From Nepenthes gracilis (Eukaryota; Streptophyta; Magnoliopsida; Caryophyllales; Nepenthaceae), in NCBI GenBank assembly GCA_033239525.1, contig BSYO01000038.1, positions 7,753,041 to 7,817,040 of the forward strand: a stretch of 64,000 bases of DNA, given 5' to 3'. A model generated the notes under the pieces. It searched no databases, was not told where the DNA came from, and worked only from the letters and a program-made list of their open reading frames with translations. Numbering within the stretch: position 1 is the first letter of the stretch; each line of letters starts with the position of its first letter. Made by a program: the position numbers and the translations under genes. This document shows, one piece after another, positions 1-14,400 of the stretch.

Positions 1-1051
1 GCGTCAATGAGTTCTCGGACATTTTAGTCCCATGTCCCCGAGCTTTTGGTTCCAACCACATCTTCGGACATTCACAGGAGAGAAGAATAAATGCCAACCT
101 CAAGTAGTGGTTTAGCGACGACGTGGAGCAAAGGCACGGGAGAACTTCCAGTGGAGAGAACCTTCACACGAGACTTGTCACGTCCAATGGACATGCCAAA
201 GGGCTGAAGTTCTCAGACTCTTTGATATGGGAGGCTTGTGATGGGTACTATTACCCAAGGACTATTTAGAAGATCAATCATCGTGAAATTGGACATTGAT
301 GCCACAGATACCCAATAGGCCCAAGAGGCCTAAGAGGTCTAGAGAGTAAGGTCAGCCCGTGCGAGATAGTGGACTCAAAGTCCACTCAGGCCTGTGGACT
401 TAGGGATGGGCATCGGACGTCATCATATCTGCAAAATCGGCACGCCGGAAATTTGGTGGCTGACCTTGTCAGGCTGCAGAAGGAATGATGGCCTGCAGGG
501 CACGCCCGATCACTGTAGATTGATGCCACGTAAAGTCAGCCAACGTGCACGTAATCTTCCTAACGCAACCTTCCTAATGCAGTAAACTAGATTGGTAGAG
601 TTGGTGGCAGGCTCCTTTGCACACGCTAGTGCCATGTAGATACCCTACAAAGGAAGACTCAACTATTATAAATATATTAACTGTCTATCAAACAAATGAT
701 TCCTAGCATTTACGCCTGTGTAGCTACTATAGAGAGAGAAGGAGGAAAGAGAAAAGGCTTGAGGGCAGTTTGTTATTCCCCTTTAATCTCGTCCTCCCTT
801 GTAACTAAACACAATAGTGAAGCAAGTTCTTGGACAAAAGTCCCGTAGTTTTTCGTTCTTATTTAAGAGAAGGTTTCCTATGTAAAAACTCCGTGTGCTT
901 TAGTCCTCATATTCTTTTTTTTCTACTTTATCTCACTCTTTGTGTTGCACACGTCTTGCCGGAGTACTCAAAAACGATCCGCGGACTCAGCTGGATCCTC
1001 GTCCGTTCAAGTCCTTGTTCATACAAGTGCGCAAGATCCGAAGACGCAACA
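1..1051 (+). mobile_element. LTR-like sequence (possible 3' end of an LTR retrotransposon)
   Basis: No coding domain is visible. Positions 223-236 are a purine-rich stretch (gatatgggaggctt) directly followed by TGTGATGGGTAC at 237, which looks like a polypurine tract and LTR start. A TATA-like tataaata lies near 666, and a plausible LTR end GCAACA is at 1046-1051. That would give an LTR of about 815 bp at the 3' end of a gypsy-type element whose body lies before the window. The first 45 bases also resemble part of the gag-only copia LTR near 51,150 (shared ttctcggacatt and cccatgtcc). Assignment rests on layout alone; no second LTR is visible. Confidence 0.35.
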
Positions 1052-4000
1052 AATACAATCTAGAATGTATTACCATAGCCTCATTTGTTATTGCTTATAA
1101 GAAATTACTTTAAAAAATTGGCAGCAAATATTTATAAGTTGTATTGATAAAATCGCACGCATAACCCAATGAGAGTTGAACCTTTTTCTTTCTTATTTTA
1201 TGTCGTAATTTATAAATGTAAATAAATAGATAATAAAGGTCTTGGAAAGCTTACCTTTTAACTTGTGGCGCTACCTCCTGTTCACTTTGCTGCTTTCTTG
1301 GTCTTATCTCATATTTATATTGCTTCCCTCTCTCCCCTCGTACAAAACTTACGCCCATAATTTCGTGTTACTTATACTCTTTTTGCAGCCTCCTATTCAT
1401 ATTCGTGGCAAATGTTGAACAATGTGTTAACAACAATGCGAAACATTGGCTTTTTATTTTGGCATCCAGCCCCCTGATACCTCGACAACATTGTGATATT
1501 TTGTCACACTGATGATATATCGGTTGATATATGATCCAATAAGTCCTTCAATTATGTAAAATATGATTAAAATGTCAAATTTTAGTGCATATTTTAGTTT
1601 TGATATAGTCACTAAAATTTTGTTGTCTGATAAGTCTAATGAATATACCAATATATATTATCCGATACAGATTGCAGCCAATCTTGCTACTGTTCCTGAT
1701 ACTGCTTTTTTAATCTGTGGTAGCAAATGATAGTCTAATTAATGGGGCAAAACTTACTGTCATAACATTAATTTGATAAAATGAAATGCCATTGAAAGAT
1801 ATGAAAGAAAAGGATCTTACAATCCAGGAAAGTATTTAATTTCAATTGTCTTACAACATTTAGAAGAGTTACAGTCTCAACTCCAATACCCTTCCACTGT
1901 CCTTTCATTGTCTTAAATCCAAATATTTCACTCTCTCTATGCATAATGTTTGTTAAATGATCAGGAAGTTTGGTTCACATTCTGTTCAAGTGCCCAGTGT
2001 CAAGACATGCTTTGTGTTGATTTAATTGTAGCCGTGAGAAGTGCATTGAGTGGATATACGCCCTATTCTGGGTTTTGTTTCCTTTGTATCAAAACCTTTC
2101 TGTTAGAGTCTGTATAGAAATTTGCTATGGTTGGGGACAAAATTTATGAATGATTGATGCTAGGGAGACAATAAGGTGAGTTACTCTATGACCTGAATGT
2201 TGTGGCTTCAAATCATGAACACATCATCTCTGTATTGCAGCAATAACGCTACATGCATCTGACCTTTCCTATACTCCACAACATTAGAGCTTTGTCAACT
2301 GGGCTGCCCTTGTAGATGCCATTTACGTTTATAAGCATCATATTAAAATTGTAGGCCCGAGGAAGTAAATTTAAGGGTAAGACTCGTTGCAAGTTATTAA
2401 AGTTTAGAAAGAGATTGTGATGAGGAGTGTGTGAATGATCATTAGCCATGAACAAGGAAGAATAAGTAATAAATAGGATGTTCTTATTTTTAATATAATA
2501 TTTTCTTGTATGGTAAGGTTGCATTTTCCTAGTTTAAATATAACAAGGGTTGTGGTTTCTTGAGCTGAGTTGTAATGTAGGCTGCGAGATTGAGAGGTAT
2601 GAGAGTGTCCAATTACTTGTTGGGTGAAGATGTAGGCATACATTCTGAGGCTTTGTCAAGCTTTTGTGTAGAATGAAAAGCACTAAGCAAGTGCTGGTGG
2701 GATAGGCTTTAATCAAGAGGAAGCGTTTGAGTGAGTATTTGTTTAAAACATCTTGTTCCTCATGTTAGTGGATCTCCTCCATTGGGCTGAATCATAATGA
2801 AGTTTTGGTGTTGTGTTTGTTCTTGGATTTGTTTTTGTTGCATGTGAGAAGTGGGGAATTGAATTTTCACAATAAAACACTTACATATTAAGAGTTATCT
2901 TGTTTCTCTTAAAGAATGAAAAAATACTAATTCTTATGACACGAGTTATCTGGATGATTGGAAGTACCAAATTGGAGGATGTCTTTCTTAACTGTTTTAT
3001 TTTTTTTACAAAGGCAAAAAAGTGTTTGATTCAATGGTACAAACATTGTATATACATATCTGTGTATAGTTCATTTTTCCAGTCTCTGTAGACTCTATTG
3101 ATGTTAATTGTTAAATATAGGCCAGCTCTACCTGTGCTTTGCACATGGTAAAACGCTGCTTCTAAAATTTTCCTGTTCTTGCATCACTCTGTTGGCCTTC
3201 AAGATTGTATAACTACTTATCTTCCTTTTCCTTATTCGGTTGCTTCTGACTTCATCTTGTGAAGGGTTGTTGCACTCTTGCGAGGGACCGTTTTAAGAGT
3301 CTTGAGAAAAGGGGATTGATCGTCCCATCAGCTAAGGGCAGCAGGTCAGTCAAGCTTGTTCTATTTATTACCCTTGGGTAGTGGAGCCTTCTAATTGCAT
3401 GAGGCTATCCCCTGATTTAATGCCATATTCTTTTTTTAACTCAGAATTTCTTCATGTGATGGTTAACGGCCTCACTGCATTTGGAGGAAGAGATGATGTG
3501 TGTTATTTTTGGAGTCTCATTGGGCCATGGATTATACAATAGGAGTGCGTACCCCTTCTGCACACTGCACTCTTAGATCCCATGATTTTAGATTTTGTCT
3601 TCTGGAAAATTTCGGGAAGAGTTATACTAGCTAATGTAAACCAAGTAAAACCCTTAAACCCTGAGGTCTATTTACTCTACTATAGTAAGAGGTGGGAAAA
3701 TTTTTTTTCTGCCTCTCCATTGTCACCAGTCACCTCTGCCAAATACCTCCTGTCATTGTGTCGCCCCTCTACATGTACTCAGTCAATCAATCACTAGCAA
3801 TCATGGAATAGTGATGGGCTTTAAGCTGATTAATTTCAGGCAGTTCATAAATTAGTGCATGGAGCAGATGGTGGACTTCAGGGATGAAAGAAAGCTGAGT
3901 GTGAGCAAAGAAGAAGTGGAGAATTATGGTGAGGGACAAAGGTCTAGGAGGGAAGAAGATGGGTGGCTGCAAGGTTATTTTGAAAATTTTTAGTTAATAA

Positions 4001-5650
4001 CTGGACAATTTTTAGTTCCCTAAATATTACCGCTGGCCGGCATTCTTCCAAAATGGTGAACATTACGGGGGTAATTGTTATGTCTTTACCTCCAATCTAA
4101 GCATTCCCAAGTTGGTAGTTTTCTTGGAAATTATATCTCATAAATGATTTTTTAAACCCTTTACCGATCCCTTTTTGTGAAATTTAAAATTTGGAGGTAC
4201 TTGTTACATGTGTTACTACGACGGTATGATAACAACATGATTATGGATCTGTTTATGTACATTGTGCAGAAAATAAGGTGCTTGGGGAGCGTGTGGGCCT
4301 GACCTACTTCAGGAGGCTAGTGAATTAGCAGGAAATGAAAAATGCAGTTTTACTGTAAATGGAAAAGGTTCTCCTCGTTGGAGTACTTTGCCTGATTCTG
4401 TCATTTTTTGATGGTCCATTTTGTGAGAGTAATTGTAAGATAGTTGAAAATGAGTTCGTTCTCCTATTTATTTATTTTTGTCACTTATTATGTGACACTA
4501 TAACTTTACTCAGAAAAGAAGCATTATTCTTATAGTCATTTTCCAGCTTGGGCGGAAGTAGTCTATAATTGAAGCTTTGATCACTCATCAACAATCACTT
4601 CAGTTCTTGAACACTGTCACTGTCTTGCTGAATGTGAACTCTACCCAACAGTGCTAATGAGTCCAGCTCGAACAAGTTATGACATCCAATGAACAATGGT
4701 ATAGCCAACAACTCTTAAGCTAGTACTTGGAAATTTACTTTCTCGATTGTTTGATATCCTCAGTGAAGATGGTTTTTACTATGTTTTTAGAGTTAGAGAT
4801 CTATGTTATAGAAAAAGGCCCTAGGCTGCTTCATGATTGACATCTTAGTTTTGTTTTGCTTTTATATTTAGCATTTATCAAAAGTCAACCGAAAGCTAGG
4901 ATTCATCATTTCTTTGTCATTTTCCCAAGATTTTGGAATTCAAAAATGGAATCTAAACGTACTGCTACAAGGGAACAAGACAAGTGTAACTAAAATCAAA
5001 ATGAAGACAACAAGGACAAGGTGTGCAGGAGAACGAGAGTTATGCTGTTGAATTCCAGATCATTCTTGCAAGACACCTGCACTAATTCTTCGTGCTGTGG
5101 TTTCTGAGATAACATCACTGTTATGTAACAATATTCAACTTGCTAGAGGATTTCCTCAAGGGTAGCAACCCTCACTCGGATGGATCATTTGCCACGAGTA
5201 TCAAGCAGTTAATAGGTTGTGAAAGTAGCTATGAGTGCACAGAACTTGGTGTCAGGTTGTGGCTAATATATTCTATGGCATTATTGTAAGGTTGTAGCTA
5301 ACATTGTGTGGAGTTGGCTATCTAAGCTGGGGAGATGTAATCAAGAGGTATTATTGAAAGCGAACTATGAATCAAGTGTTATGAGTCCTATTCTCTTCGT
5401 GAGGTTAAAACATCCCTCTGAATCGCTTTCTCCTTTTCCTTTCTTTTCTCTTGCTTCCCGGCCTTTTTTCCTTGTTCTTCCATGATTCTCTCTAATTTCC
5501 TCTTCTTTAATTACATATTAGTCAGGCTGGACTTTTATGTAAATTAAAATGGAAGAAAATATAGTACACTGTTAGTCTTCAATTGCAATTGCTACTCTGT
5601 TTACTTCTTACAATTCCAACATTTTTTTTTTCAAATTTCAGTAGTGCTTA
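1052..5650. other. Unassigned intergenic DNA
   Basis: A stretch of 4.6 kb in which I recognise no gene, RNA or transposon domain. The open frames are short and have no family motif. A short exon-like frame at about 3270-3350 (plus strand) was considered and could not be assigned. Confidence 0.5.
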
Positions 5651-6855
5651 CTAATTACTTGTTAAAATTTCAGTTTACCTATAAAAAATTTCAACATCTT
5701 TTAAAGTTTCAAGGCCTCTAAAGAAATCCCCGACAGTACCAAACAATTTCAGGGGAAAAAAATTTACCACCTCTTCTCTAAGTCTCTTGTGTGCTTTAAA
5801 GGAAGTAAGCCTTGAAGCACCTCTTAGAAGATCAGTGAAAACCACAAAATTGCAAGATGCAAAATCTCTAGGCAAGTGAAATATTGTGGGAAAAACCTTG
5901 CTCCTTATAGGACTCTCTTGCTGGGAAGGATGTCCCTTTCGGTTGGTTCCCTCTGGTGGATTCAGGCGTACCGTATGCCTTAGACTTAGGCCTGCACCCG
6001 TTTGACAATTGTACCCCTGCTTACTCTTGAGCATTTGGTGCTTGTTTCCAATTACTTTGCCTCCTTAGGGAGTTTAAACGGGAGATGAAGCCCTTGGCTT
6101 CTTGTGGTCCTCAGGCACCCTCTCTTCCAAAATTGCCATTTCCAGATGGGAAATCTGATGGCCGTTGTCTACTTCAACTCACTGCTTCTGAGGGTTTGGA
6201 AACTGGAAAGGGGCTTAAACATTTTCAAAACCCATTCTTCTGTGGTTTACTGGTGTGCACCACTAAAGATTGGGTGGTCAAAATTTTTTCTACTCCCTTC
6301 AATTTGATGTCTGTGTTGGTGGAGACTAAAGTTAGACAGATTTATACTTACAAAAATGCTCAGAGATTGATGCCTTCTTGGGACTAGGATATGAAATATA
6401 GTTCGGCATCAATGGTGAGTGGGTTGGTTGAACCTGATCACAGTCAACCTCGGGGTTTTGGGCAAAGGTGACCAATTTCAACAAGTGAATCACTGAGTAC
6501 TACTTGGTTTCCTTTCTTATGGGGACAACTTCGGGATCAATTGTATGAGCCTTTTGCTTGAACTGCATATTGTTGGAGCATGATCTATGTATCTTTGCTA
6601 AAGCTCCCTTTGATGAGGCTTCTGGGGACACTAATGCTGTTTGTGCTCCCTTTGACATTGTAGGAGGTAATGGGGACTGCTGCTCTGCTATTTCTAACTT
6701 AGCTAATTGCCTTCAAGAGGGTAACTTTACTGATTTGTGATTTGAAGGTTGCTTCTTTGCCTAGTGTAACAGAAGAGAGGGCGCTGCCTGCATCTTTAGG
6801 ACACTTCATAGGGTCCTTGTATCTTGCTGGTGTCCTCTTCCCTTGGTTCAAAGCA
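5651..6855. other. Unassigned DNA with open frames on both strands
   Basis: Holds a 119-codon frame on the minus strand (5675-6034) and a 100-codon frame on the plus strand (6085-6387). The composition looks more coding-like than the neighbouring DNA. I do not recognise either product. The region lies next to LTR, LINE and gypsy relics, so an eroded transposon ORF is the likeliest origin. No splice pattern, domain or catalytic motif supports a host gene. Confidence 0.3.
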
Positions 6856-7611
6856 TATATGACATATATGACATGATATAGATATTTGGATATGAAATTT
6901 CTTCATAAATCGTAAGAAATTGACATGAATGCAAGATTTATATATCATATCTTCGAAATCTTAGGTTGGACGAGTATTAGAGGAAGAATACTCGGAGAAA
7001 GGGCAATGAATCAACAAGTGAAAGAGGGAGCTTAGGGTGTAGTTGTCTTGGTTTGATCTACCCAAATCCTTGCTTTGATCGAACTGATTGAAGCTATTGG
7101 AGCCTCCTCTTACTTCTTCTCTTTCTTCTCCTTGGTTTTCTCTCTCTTTCCTCTTAGTTTTGCGTGAAAAAATGGTGAAACCCTGACCTATGTGTGCTTT
7201 TATACTCATATTGCACTCGAGTGCCATTCAAACGCTTCCCAGGCGCGACCTTTCTAAAATTGTGCTTGAACGCCATTCAAGCGTTGCTTGGATGCGACAT
7301 TTCTAGAAATCGCGCTTGAGCACCAGTAGAGCGCTACTCGTGCGCGACTTATTCTGAAAATTGTGCTCAAGGTTGACTCGAGCATTCCTTGAGTACCTAA
7401 CACACTGAAATATGGGCTTTAGCTTGCATCGAGTGTTCATCGAGCGCTAAGCCCATTGGAATCCAAGCTCGAGTGTGCATTAGGCCTGCACCAGGTCCAA
7501 GTTTGACCGGTCTCATTTTGACTCTTTAACCCAATTTTTCATATCCTCTGGTATCAATTTTGACTATATTAATTTAATTAATCAAGATTATTATAATTTA
7601 AAAACTCGATA
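6856..7611 (-). mobile_element. Truncated Tekay-type LTR fragment
   Basis: Resembles the last 550 or so bases of the complete solo LTR at 47752-49752, in the same orientation. Shared landmarks in order are: a gagtatta...aatactc block, a stretch reading towards tcgac/gatct, a CT-rich stretch (tcttctctttcttctcc), a GC-rich zone with repeated ctcgag/gcgc words, and an AT-rich end with aaaactcga. The first part of the LTR is missing. It probably belonged to the minus-strand gypsy relic that follows after a LINE. Confidence 0.55.
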
Positions 7612-8795
7612 TTTACCGCGGCAATCAAGAAGTCTCAATCATCATGTTCTAAGCCTTTTAAATATCAACTTTCATTGTGTACTCACGGCGTACTCCTATC
7701 TCTTCACCAAAAGAATGTCATCATCAATACATCCCTCGGCAGATACAGAACTCCTTTTCCAACCACAATGGATGACGAGTACTTAGGAGAGATAGGATTA
7801 CCTTGAGAAACGCCCTTAACACTTATGAAAAAAACCAACTAATTCTCCATTAATGGATAAGGAGTACTTAGAGATACAATGTATCATCCAATTAATAAAC
7901 TCAGTCAGGAATCTGAAAAGACTCGTAGTGGCAATCAAGAAGTCCCATTTGACCAAGTCATAAGCCATCTAAAGATCAACCTTCATCATGCACTTGCTCT
8001 TACCCCTATCATGGTGGTATTTATGGAGTTCTAGCCCCAGAATGATTTTACCATTAATATATCTTTTAGAAATAAAGACCGTTTACGGCTTATGAGTTAA
8101 TACAGGAACATTAAGTCTAAGCTGATTATATGGAATCTAATGATCATATTATAAACTATATTACAACAGAAGATAGGTTTAAAGTTTGATAACCTCGTTG
8201 ATGACGAAACTTTTGGGATAACGCCAATAAAAGTGGAGTCAACCAATGTCATGAGAGAGCCTAATGAGAAAAAATCAAGAACAACTTCATTAAATAAAGT
8301 GTCATCAATGTCCCAAAAGAACCTTGTCATGAACCTGTTCGATCCTAGCGCTTTGTGACCTTTAATACTAGACAAACAATCTCTAATCTCATCATCCATG
8401 GACGAGCAACTAGGGAAGCATGTAGCTTAGGGAAAACCAGGTCGATGATAACGGTTAAAGAGACATTGGTTTAAGGAATTCATTCTTACATGCTTCCCCA
8501 AAACCATTTGGAAGTAGGTGATGACCTCCGTTTTAACATCATCTAAGCTGGACATACAAGAACCATCATCTTTAATCAATGACAATATTCTACTTTTGTT
8601 GTTCTCCGCCATCATTTTAATATAAAAAAAGAAGAATAGAGCAACTATCCTCTTCATTAAGCCAACGGATCTAAGCGTTTTGCCTATAAAATGACACCTA
8701 TGAGGCACGAGCATCAATAAAGACGCCCTCAACCTTCTCTCCTCCTCAATAAAGGCCTAACAAAAAGGGCTTTGAAAAAGCTCAATCTAGCATCT
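7612..8795 (-). pseudogene. LINE (non-LTR) reverse transcriptase relic
   Basis: The minus strand encodes eroded pieces of a plant LINE ORF2 in the right order. At about 8730-8430 is the linker before the RT, with a short frame of the type AENNKSRI followed by DDGSC. At 8399-8097 is the start of the RT domain, including the conserved stretch around FIGVIPKV and SNFKPIFCCNIVYN. At about 8100-7925 is the next RT block (KVDL.MAYD..KWDF). A second, more degraded version of that last block is visible at about 7790-7615, so part of it is repeated. Stops and frameshifts occur throughout and the element is dead. It is flanked by gypsy sequence on both sides and was probably inserted into it. Confidence 0.75.
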
Positions 8796-10790
8796 TCCCA
8801 CACCTTTAGAAATAATATATCTAAGAAATGACACTTTCTCTAACTAAAATTTACACTTATTTAACTTTGTGAATAGTTGCCTATCTCTTAACATCTTTAA
8901 TGTGATTTTCAGATGAGCCTCATGTTAATTATAACTCCTCAGATAAATTAAAATATCATCAATGAATACCAATACGAATTAATCTAGATATAGTAATCTA
9001 GATATGGTTGGAGTATCCGATTCATAAGATCCATATACACTACTAACGTATTAGTTAACCCAAAAGTCATCATTAAAAATTCATAGTCGTCGTATCTCAT
9101 TCTAAATGTTGTATTTGGTACATCTTCTGACTTAATCATCAACAAATGATATCCTAATTGCAAATCAATCTTTCTTGTAACTAATTCAATAGATCATCAA
9201 TCCTTGACAAAGAGTGCTTGTTCTTGAATGTGATATTATTCAATTCTTGATAATTAATACACAATCTCATTATCTCATCATTCTTCTTCACAAATAATAT
9301 TAAAACTTTCCACGATGATACACTCAATAAGATAAATTATTTCTCCAATAATTCTTACAACTGTTGTTTCAATTCCTTCAATTCAGATGGGATTATTCTA
9401 CATGAAGCCCTTGATAAAGATGTGGATCCCAGCAACAAATCAATAGAAAATTTAATTTTTATAGTCGAAGGTAGACCAGGCAATTCTTTCAAAAAAAGTC
9501 TTCAAATTCACACACCTCTAACATTTCCTCAATAGACACATTTTTGCTCCCAATAGGAATGGAAAAGGCTAGATAAACTTAACGCCTATTTCATTTAAAA
9601 TGACTCGCATGCAAAAGAGATATGAAAAATACCAACTCCTTAACATATTCTTGAAATTCAAAAAAATTATACCTTGGAATATAAAATAAAATTGTCTTGT
9701 CAAAATAATTAACACTAACGTGATAGCACGCTAACTAATCTATTCTCAAAATAATATCAAATTATTACACCTCCAACAACATTAAATCTATGGACTATTT
9801 AAATCCATTGGCCCGAGTGGAACATTGGGGATATGTAATATCCGTCATCAATGATTTGACTACTAGAGTAGATATTAAAAATGCATAATCTAAGATTCGG
9901 AGATATGAGCACAAATTGTAAACAAATTTGGGGGTTACGAAAAATGTTTAGACTCCGGATCAATCAACACATGCATCATAGATTCAAAAATTAACATATT
10001 ACCTTCTGCCACTGACAAGTTAGCTTGAACATTCTTCACTGTTATTGCAAAAGTCTTTCTTGAAATAATTAGTTTTCGATCCATGTGTCTCGACAAAAAG
10101 GGCATTTAGCCAACTTGACCACAATTAAAACAAATCATGAACTACTTGTATTATGGCCACCTTATGTGGTACTTGCCCTAATGATCACACTTTGACTTAG
10201 AATGTCGTGGTTTTGTTGGCGACAATCAGACTCCAATATACTTGCCCTTTTCCTAAGCCTTTAACTTCTAACGGGATTCCCCTAATCTTAAACTTTACAC
10301 GCTATGACTTGCCAACTTTCTCTTGAAAAATTTGGCTCTATCTTGCTCTTGTTTAATAAATAAGGCTCACTAAAGCACTTCTCCATATATTCTCACTAAC
10401 TGTTTTTGAATTAAATCTTGCAAGCGTTAAAGAAACTTTTTTGCACTCTTGGCTTCATCTACCATTATATGCAGGGTGAAATAGACAATTTTGTAAACTT
10501 GACTTTGTGCTCTTCTACTAATTGATTCCCCTATCAAAAGCGGGTAAACTCATCTTTTTTTTACTCACAAATACTTGTTAAAAATTATTTTTTTATAACA
10601 GTTTTTAAAAATGTATTTCTTAAAACCTCCTCATTCTCTAGATCCAAAATTCTTAATTGAATAGCCCACCAATGGTCGGCCTTTTCATCCAACTTATATG
10701 TAACAAATTTGACTTTCTCATCCTCATGACAATTTATTATCTCAAATAGATTCTCTTTCTCAACTTGTGGTTAGGAATTGACAGCGTGAG
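8796..10790 (-). pseudogene. Ty3/gypsy gag-pol relic (Tekay-like)
   Basis: Read on the minus strand, the order is gag, zinc knuckle, protease region, RT. A degraded CCHC knuckle (CFNCGQVG) lies near 10,120. The RT start is clear at about 9410-9130: PSELKELKQQL, then [18 protein letters not shown] and SRIDD, all hallmarks of gypsy RT. Further RT (LNKCKF.LEKVSFL) is readable at about 8880-8800, where the sequence switches abruptly to LINE. Many stops and frameshifts are present. The RT most closely resembles the Tekay-type element at the right end of this window (57833-64000), which has the same orientation. Its own 5' LTR is not recognised. Confidence 0.75.
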
Positions 10791-11466
10791 TTTTACTCGA
10801 CAGGTTGAATCCCAAACACCTCGAAAGAGTTGATGCAGACATCACATATTTTAAAATTAGAAGACTTTATTAATTTAATTTTGAGTTTATATTATTTAAA
10901 AGATTTTTATTTTATTGAGAGATTTTATTTTATTTAATATTAACTTTATTTTATTTTAGATAATAAAATTTTTTTATTTTGAAATGTATATTATTTTCTT
11001 ATTTTAAAATATTATTAATTAAAAAATTATATTTATTTTTTAATTAATTTAATAGTAAAATCCCTTTATATAAGGACTCTAACTCAATTATTGAAAAAAT
11101 ATTGATGAGTTGAATTGACATAGTCATTGTGATTTCCCTCTCTCCGGTCATTTTGACTTCTTTTTTTCCCATTCTTGCTTTTGTACCTTTGTCTTTTTCT
11201 ATTCTCTTCTATTTCCCTTCCCCTGCTTTCCCTTCTCTGCATCAAGTGAAGCATAAAAAATCAACCACAAAAAAGGAAACAAATCGTTGTTTCAAGATGC
11301 AAAGAGTTGTGGTGTACAGGCTTTAAAAATATTGCCAGATAGCAAAATGCCGTCGCAGTGGCATTACTGAGACATAATATCACAGCAAGCTCCAAATTTA
11401 GGTTATTACAGAGAAGAGGATGCAACTGTGACATCAGAGTAACAACAGCTATCTTTTGTCTCCAAT

Positions 11467-14400
11467 TCACCTGTACAAATTGCTAGAAATGGCAATTATG
11501 CTTGTTCCTGCAGCCAACAGTATCAGTACCACAGCCACAATTTTGTCCCGTCTCGAGGATATCCCATGAATATCCCTGTCAAAACATCAACCCAGATTTT
11601 TCTTAATGAATAAGTATTTGACATGCATGAGAACGTAAGCATTTGATGCCTTCACAGCCAGTTCGGTGTGAGGGAATGCTGAGTAAATGGAATGAGAGTC
11701 ATCCTCATGTGCGTTTGATAGGAATCCCATTTATCAACGATGAAACTATAAGAACCAAACTTCCTCGAAATGAGAAAAAATGTTAAATACCACTGACTAG
11801 ACATCAAAGCCTCCCTATTTCCATTTACCCATTTTACATCCCATTTACATTCCTTGCATTCCGTGCACCATGCAGGCCGTCAATGTGACGTTCCCAAGAA
11901 AATAGTGCAGATTTGTATCACTAAAATTCCAAGAAGAAAAAAATAGATGAGGATAATGTACAGCACCTTACAGAGATTGATGCCGGAAATATAAATGTTA
12001 GGCAAACAACGGTTGTTGATCCAAGAAACTGAAAGCAGTACCATACATCTGGGATGGATATTGCAATTGCACAAGTGATGGCAAGAAGTGAACATGTAAG
12101 AGATAAAAACCTGGACGTATCCGTGGCTAAAATGGGCTTCCTTGAGAAAAGCAGTTCATCTAAGTTAGCCCTTAATGCATAGTTTATTAAAGGAAATACT
12201 AACATAAGATGAACTGCATAGCTTAACCGAACAACGTCATTAATCACTACACCAATTGCAGAATCAGCACCTTCATCGAAGTTCACTAGCATGTCAGCCA
12301 TGATCGAGTCTCCAAACAATAGATACCCAAAGAAGCCGATGGTGAAGTAAAAAGTCGCACAAATCACTAGTGATATCCTGATTGCCCATCTCATATCAGA
12401 AGGCTCCCCAAGCTCAGCTCTAATTGGATGAACTGCAAACAATTTACCCATGCGGTAGACATTAAAGTTGATACAAGTCCAATTCAGGAAAAAAAAAGGT
12501 TTTCCAAATATCTAAATGGAATAAATAAATTGGTTCAACCATTTCTAACCTCTCTTTACCCCTGTTGAAAAGGATAAATTTACATTACCAAAACTACCAC
12601 AACAGAACAAATGGAGAGAACCATAACTATCATCCATTTCTTTTAGGTAGGAGTAGAAACTCACCATTGATTTGGTATCCAAAAGCTGTCATGAAAACTG
12701 GAATGGTGGTAAAGAGACTGAAGAGTGTCCCTTGACTAGAAATATCAGGTACTAGTCTCAGTCTCTGAGATTTGCCACCCCACAGAGCGTATATCGCCAT
12801 TATAGAGCACATGACAACAAACACCGAACCAAGTAGAATGGACAATGCTGAAGTGTACCTTAGTGAATCTATAAACATCAAAGACAAGATGTGAGGCTTG
12901 GAAACTTTAATTAAGTGATATAAGAAAAATATCTACGGGTAATTTATCAGCTATTGATACTCAAAAGGCCTAGCATAGAAATTGTCAAAACCTTTACTAA
13001 TTAACTAGCTGCATAAATTCAGCTGCATTTTAAAAGTTAAATCATCCAATAGTAGTTGCTAATGTAAACAAATAACAATGTTGAAAATGGTCAAATCAGC
13101 TATGCACATGTTCATGTAACCCAACAAAAAAGGATTGTAATGGCATAGAATTAAGAGGGAACCTTATACCTATACGTCGCAACAACACCAGAGGAAGCAT
13201 AACAAAGAAAACAACAAAAAGGAGCGCATAGGTGCGGGAGGTCCACCAGTGGAACCCAAACCATTCTTGTAAAATGCCAGTGTGCAGCACATCTCCAGAC
13301 AGATTTCCTGTGAGGACATCACCTGAAAAAAAAAAAAAAAAGAATATAGAATTAACAAAAGTAAAGAGGTCTCAATAGCTGGTTATAATCCAACCTAATA
13401 CACTCTGACTTTTAATTGCACCAATCAAAACCCTTATTCATAGTTTCTTTTCCTTTTTCTCTTTTGTTCCAAATCTGATGCATTTGATAAGTTCAGATGT
13501 AACAACCAATCATGCAACCCTAGTGCAAAATAAGAATGAGACAAAGAATTTACTGTTCGGATAATAAGGCTGCCTGTTGACATCACCATTTCATTGTCAT
13601 CTAAGTTTGTGGCAACACCATTGAGACATTGGTAAAGAATCATCCTGGATGTCTGGCAAAGCTTTCAACAACTGATGTTTAACATGTCTTGGTCAAAAAA
13701 TATGTGGAGGGGTCGTTTCGTAATACTACCCTATAGCACTTGCAATGCTATATGTAGTGAAAAAAAGACCAACTTCCATCAGCAAACTGGAAACTCTAGC
13801 CTCCAAATCTCCAACACTCTGACTGGTTTATAACTACAACTCTCTGCAGAATTCTTTTTTGAAAGAGAAATCTAAAAGCTCCCCTCTACCGGGAAAAAAA
13901 AATTGCTGGAGACGATGTTTTATATCAATTGCAGGATTCCATAGAGCCAGCCAAGACTTCATTTTACACATAAGAATCCACAAACTTCACATATAACGAT
14001 TACAAAATGAGCAGACCCAACACAACATCATCAAAAATTACAAAATACCCCACCATGCCTACCTTGACTTTCCAAAAAGACCAAACACCGAAAGTACTAA
14101 CATAAAAAACTTGGAACAAATTATAAACTATTTACAAAGCATTTTCGAAACACTGTGACATTTAATAGGATTTCTGTGCTCTATCCTTTTTTGGTGCTAA
14201 GGTGTCCTGAATCCTGATGCAAGGATAAAGCATATGGCGTCAAATAAAATAAGAATATTATATAACCAGCATCAGGCAATAGAGAGAATATGACAAAAGG
14301 CTTACAATTCAAACAGCAGGCTCCCAAATAGTTCCATTGGAATCCCCACCAATGCGCAATTTACCAGAAATGTTTATTATAAGTAATTGTGAAATTAATT

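Noticed and set aside
3265..3350. Plus-strand frame (ARDRFKSLEKRGLIVPSAKG) that looks like an exon of a basic nucleolar or ribosomal protein
   Set aside because: Too short, no convincing splice partners nearby, and I cannot assign the family with any certainty.
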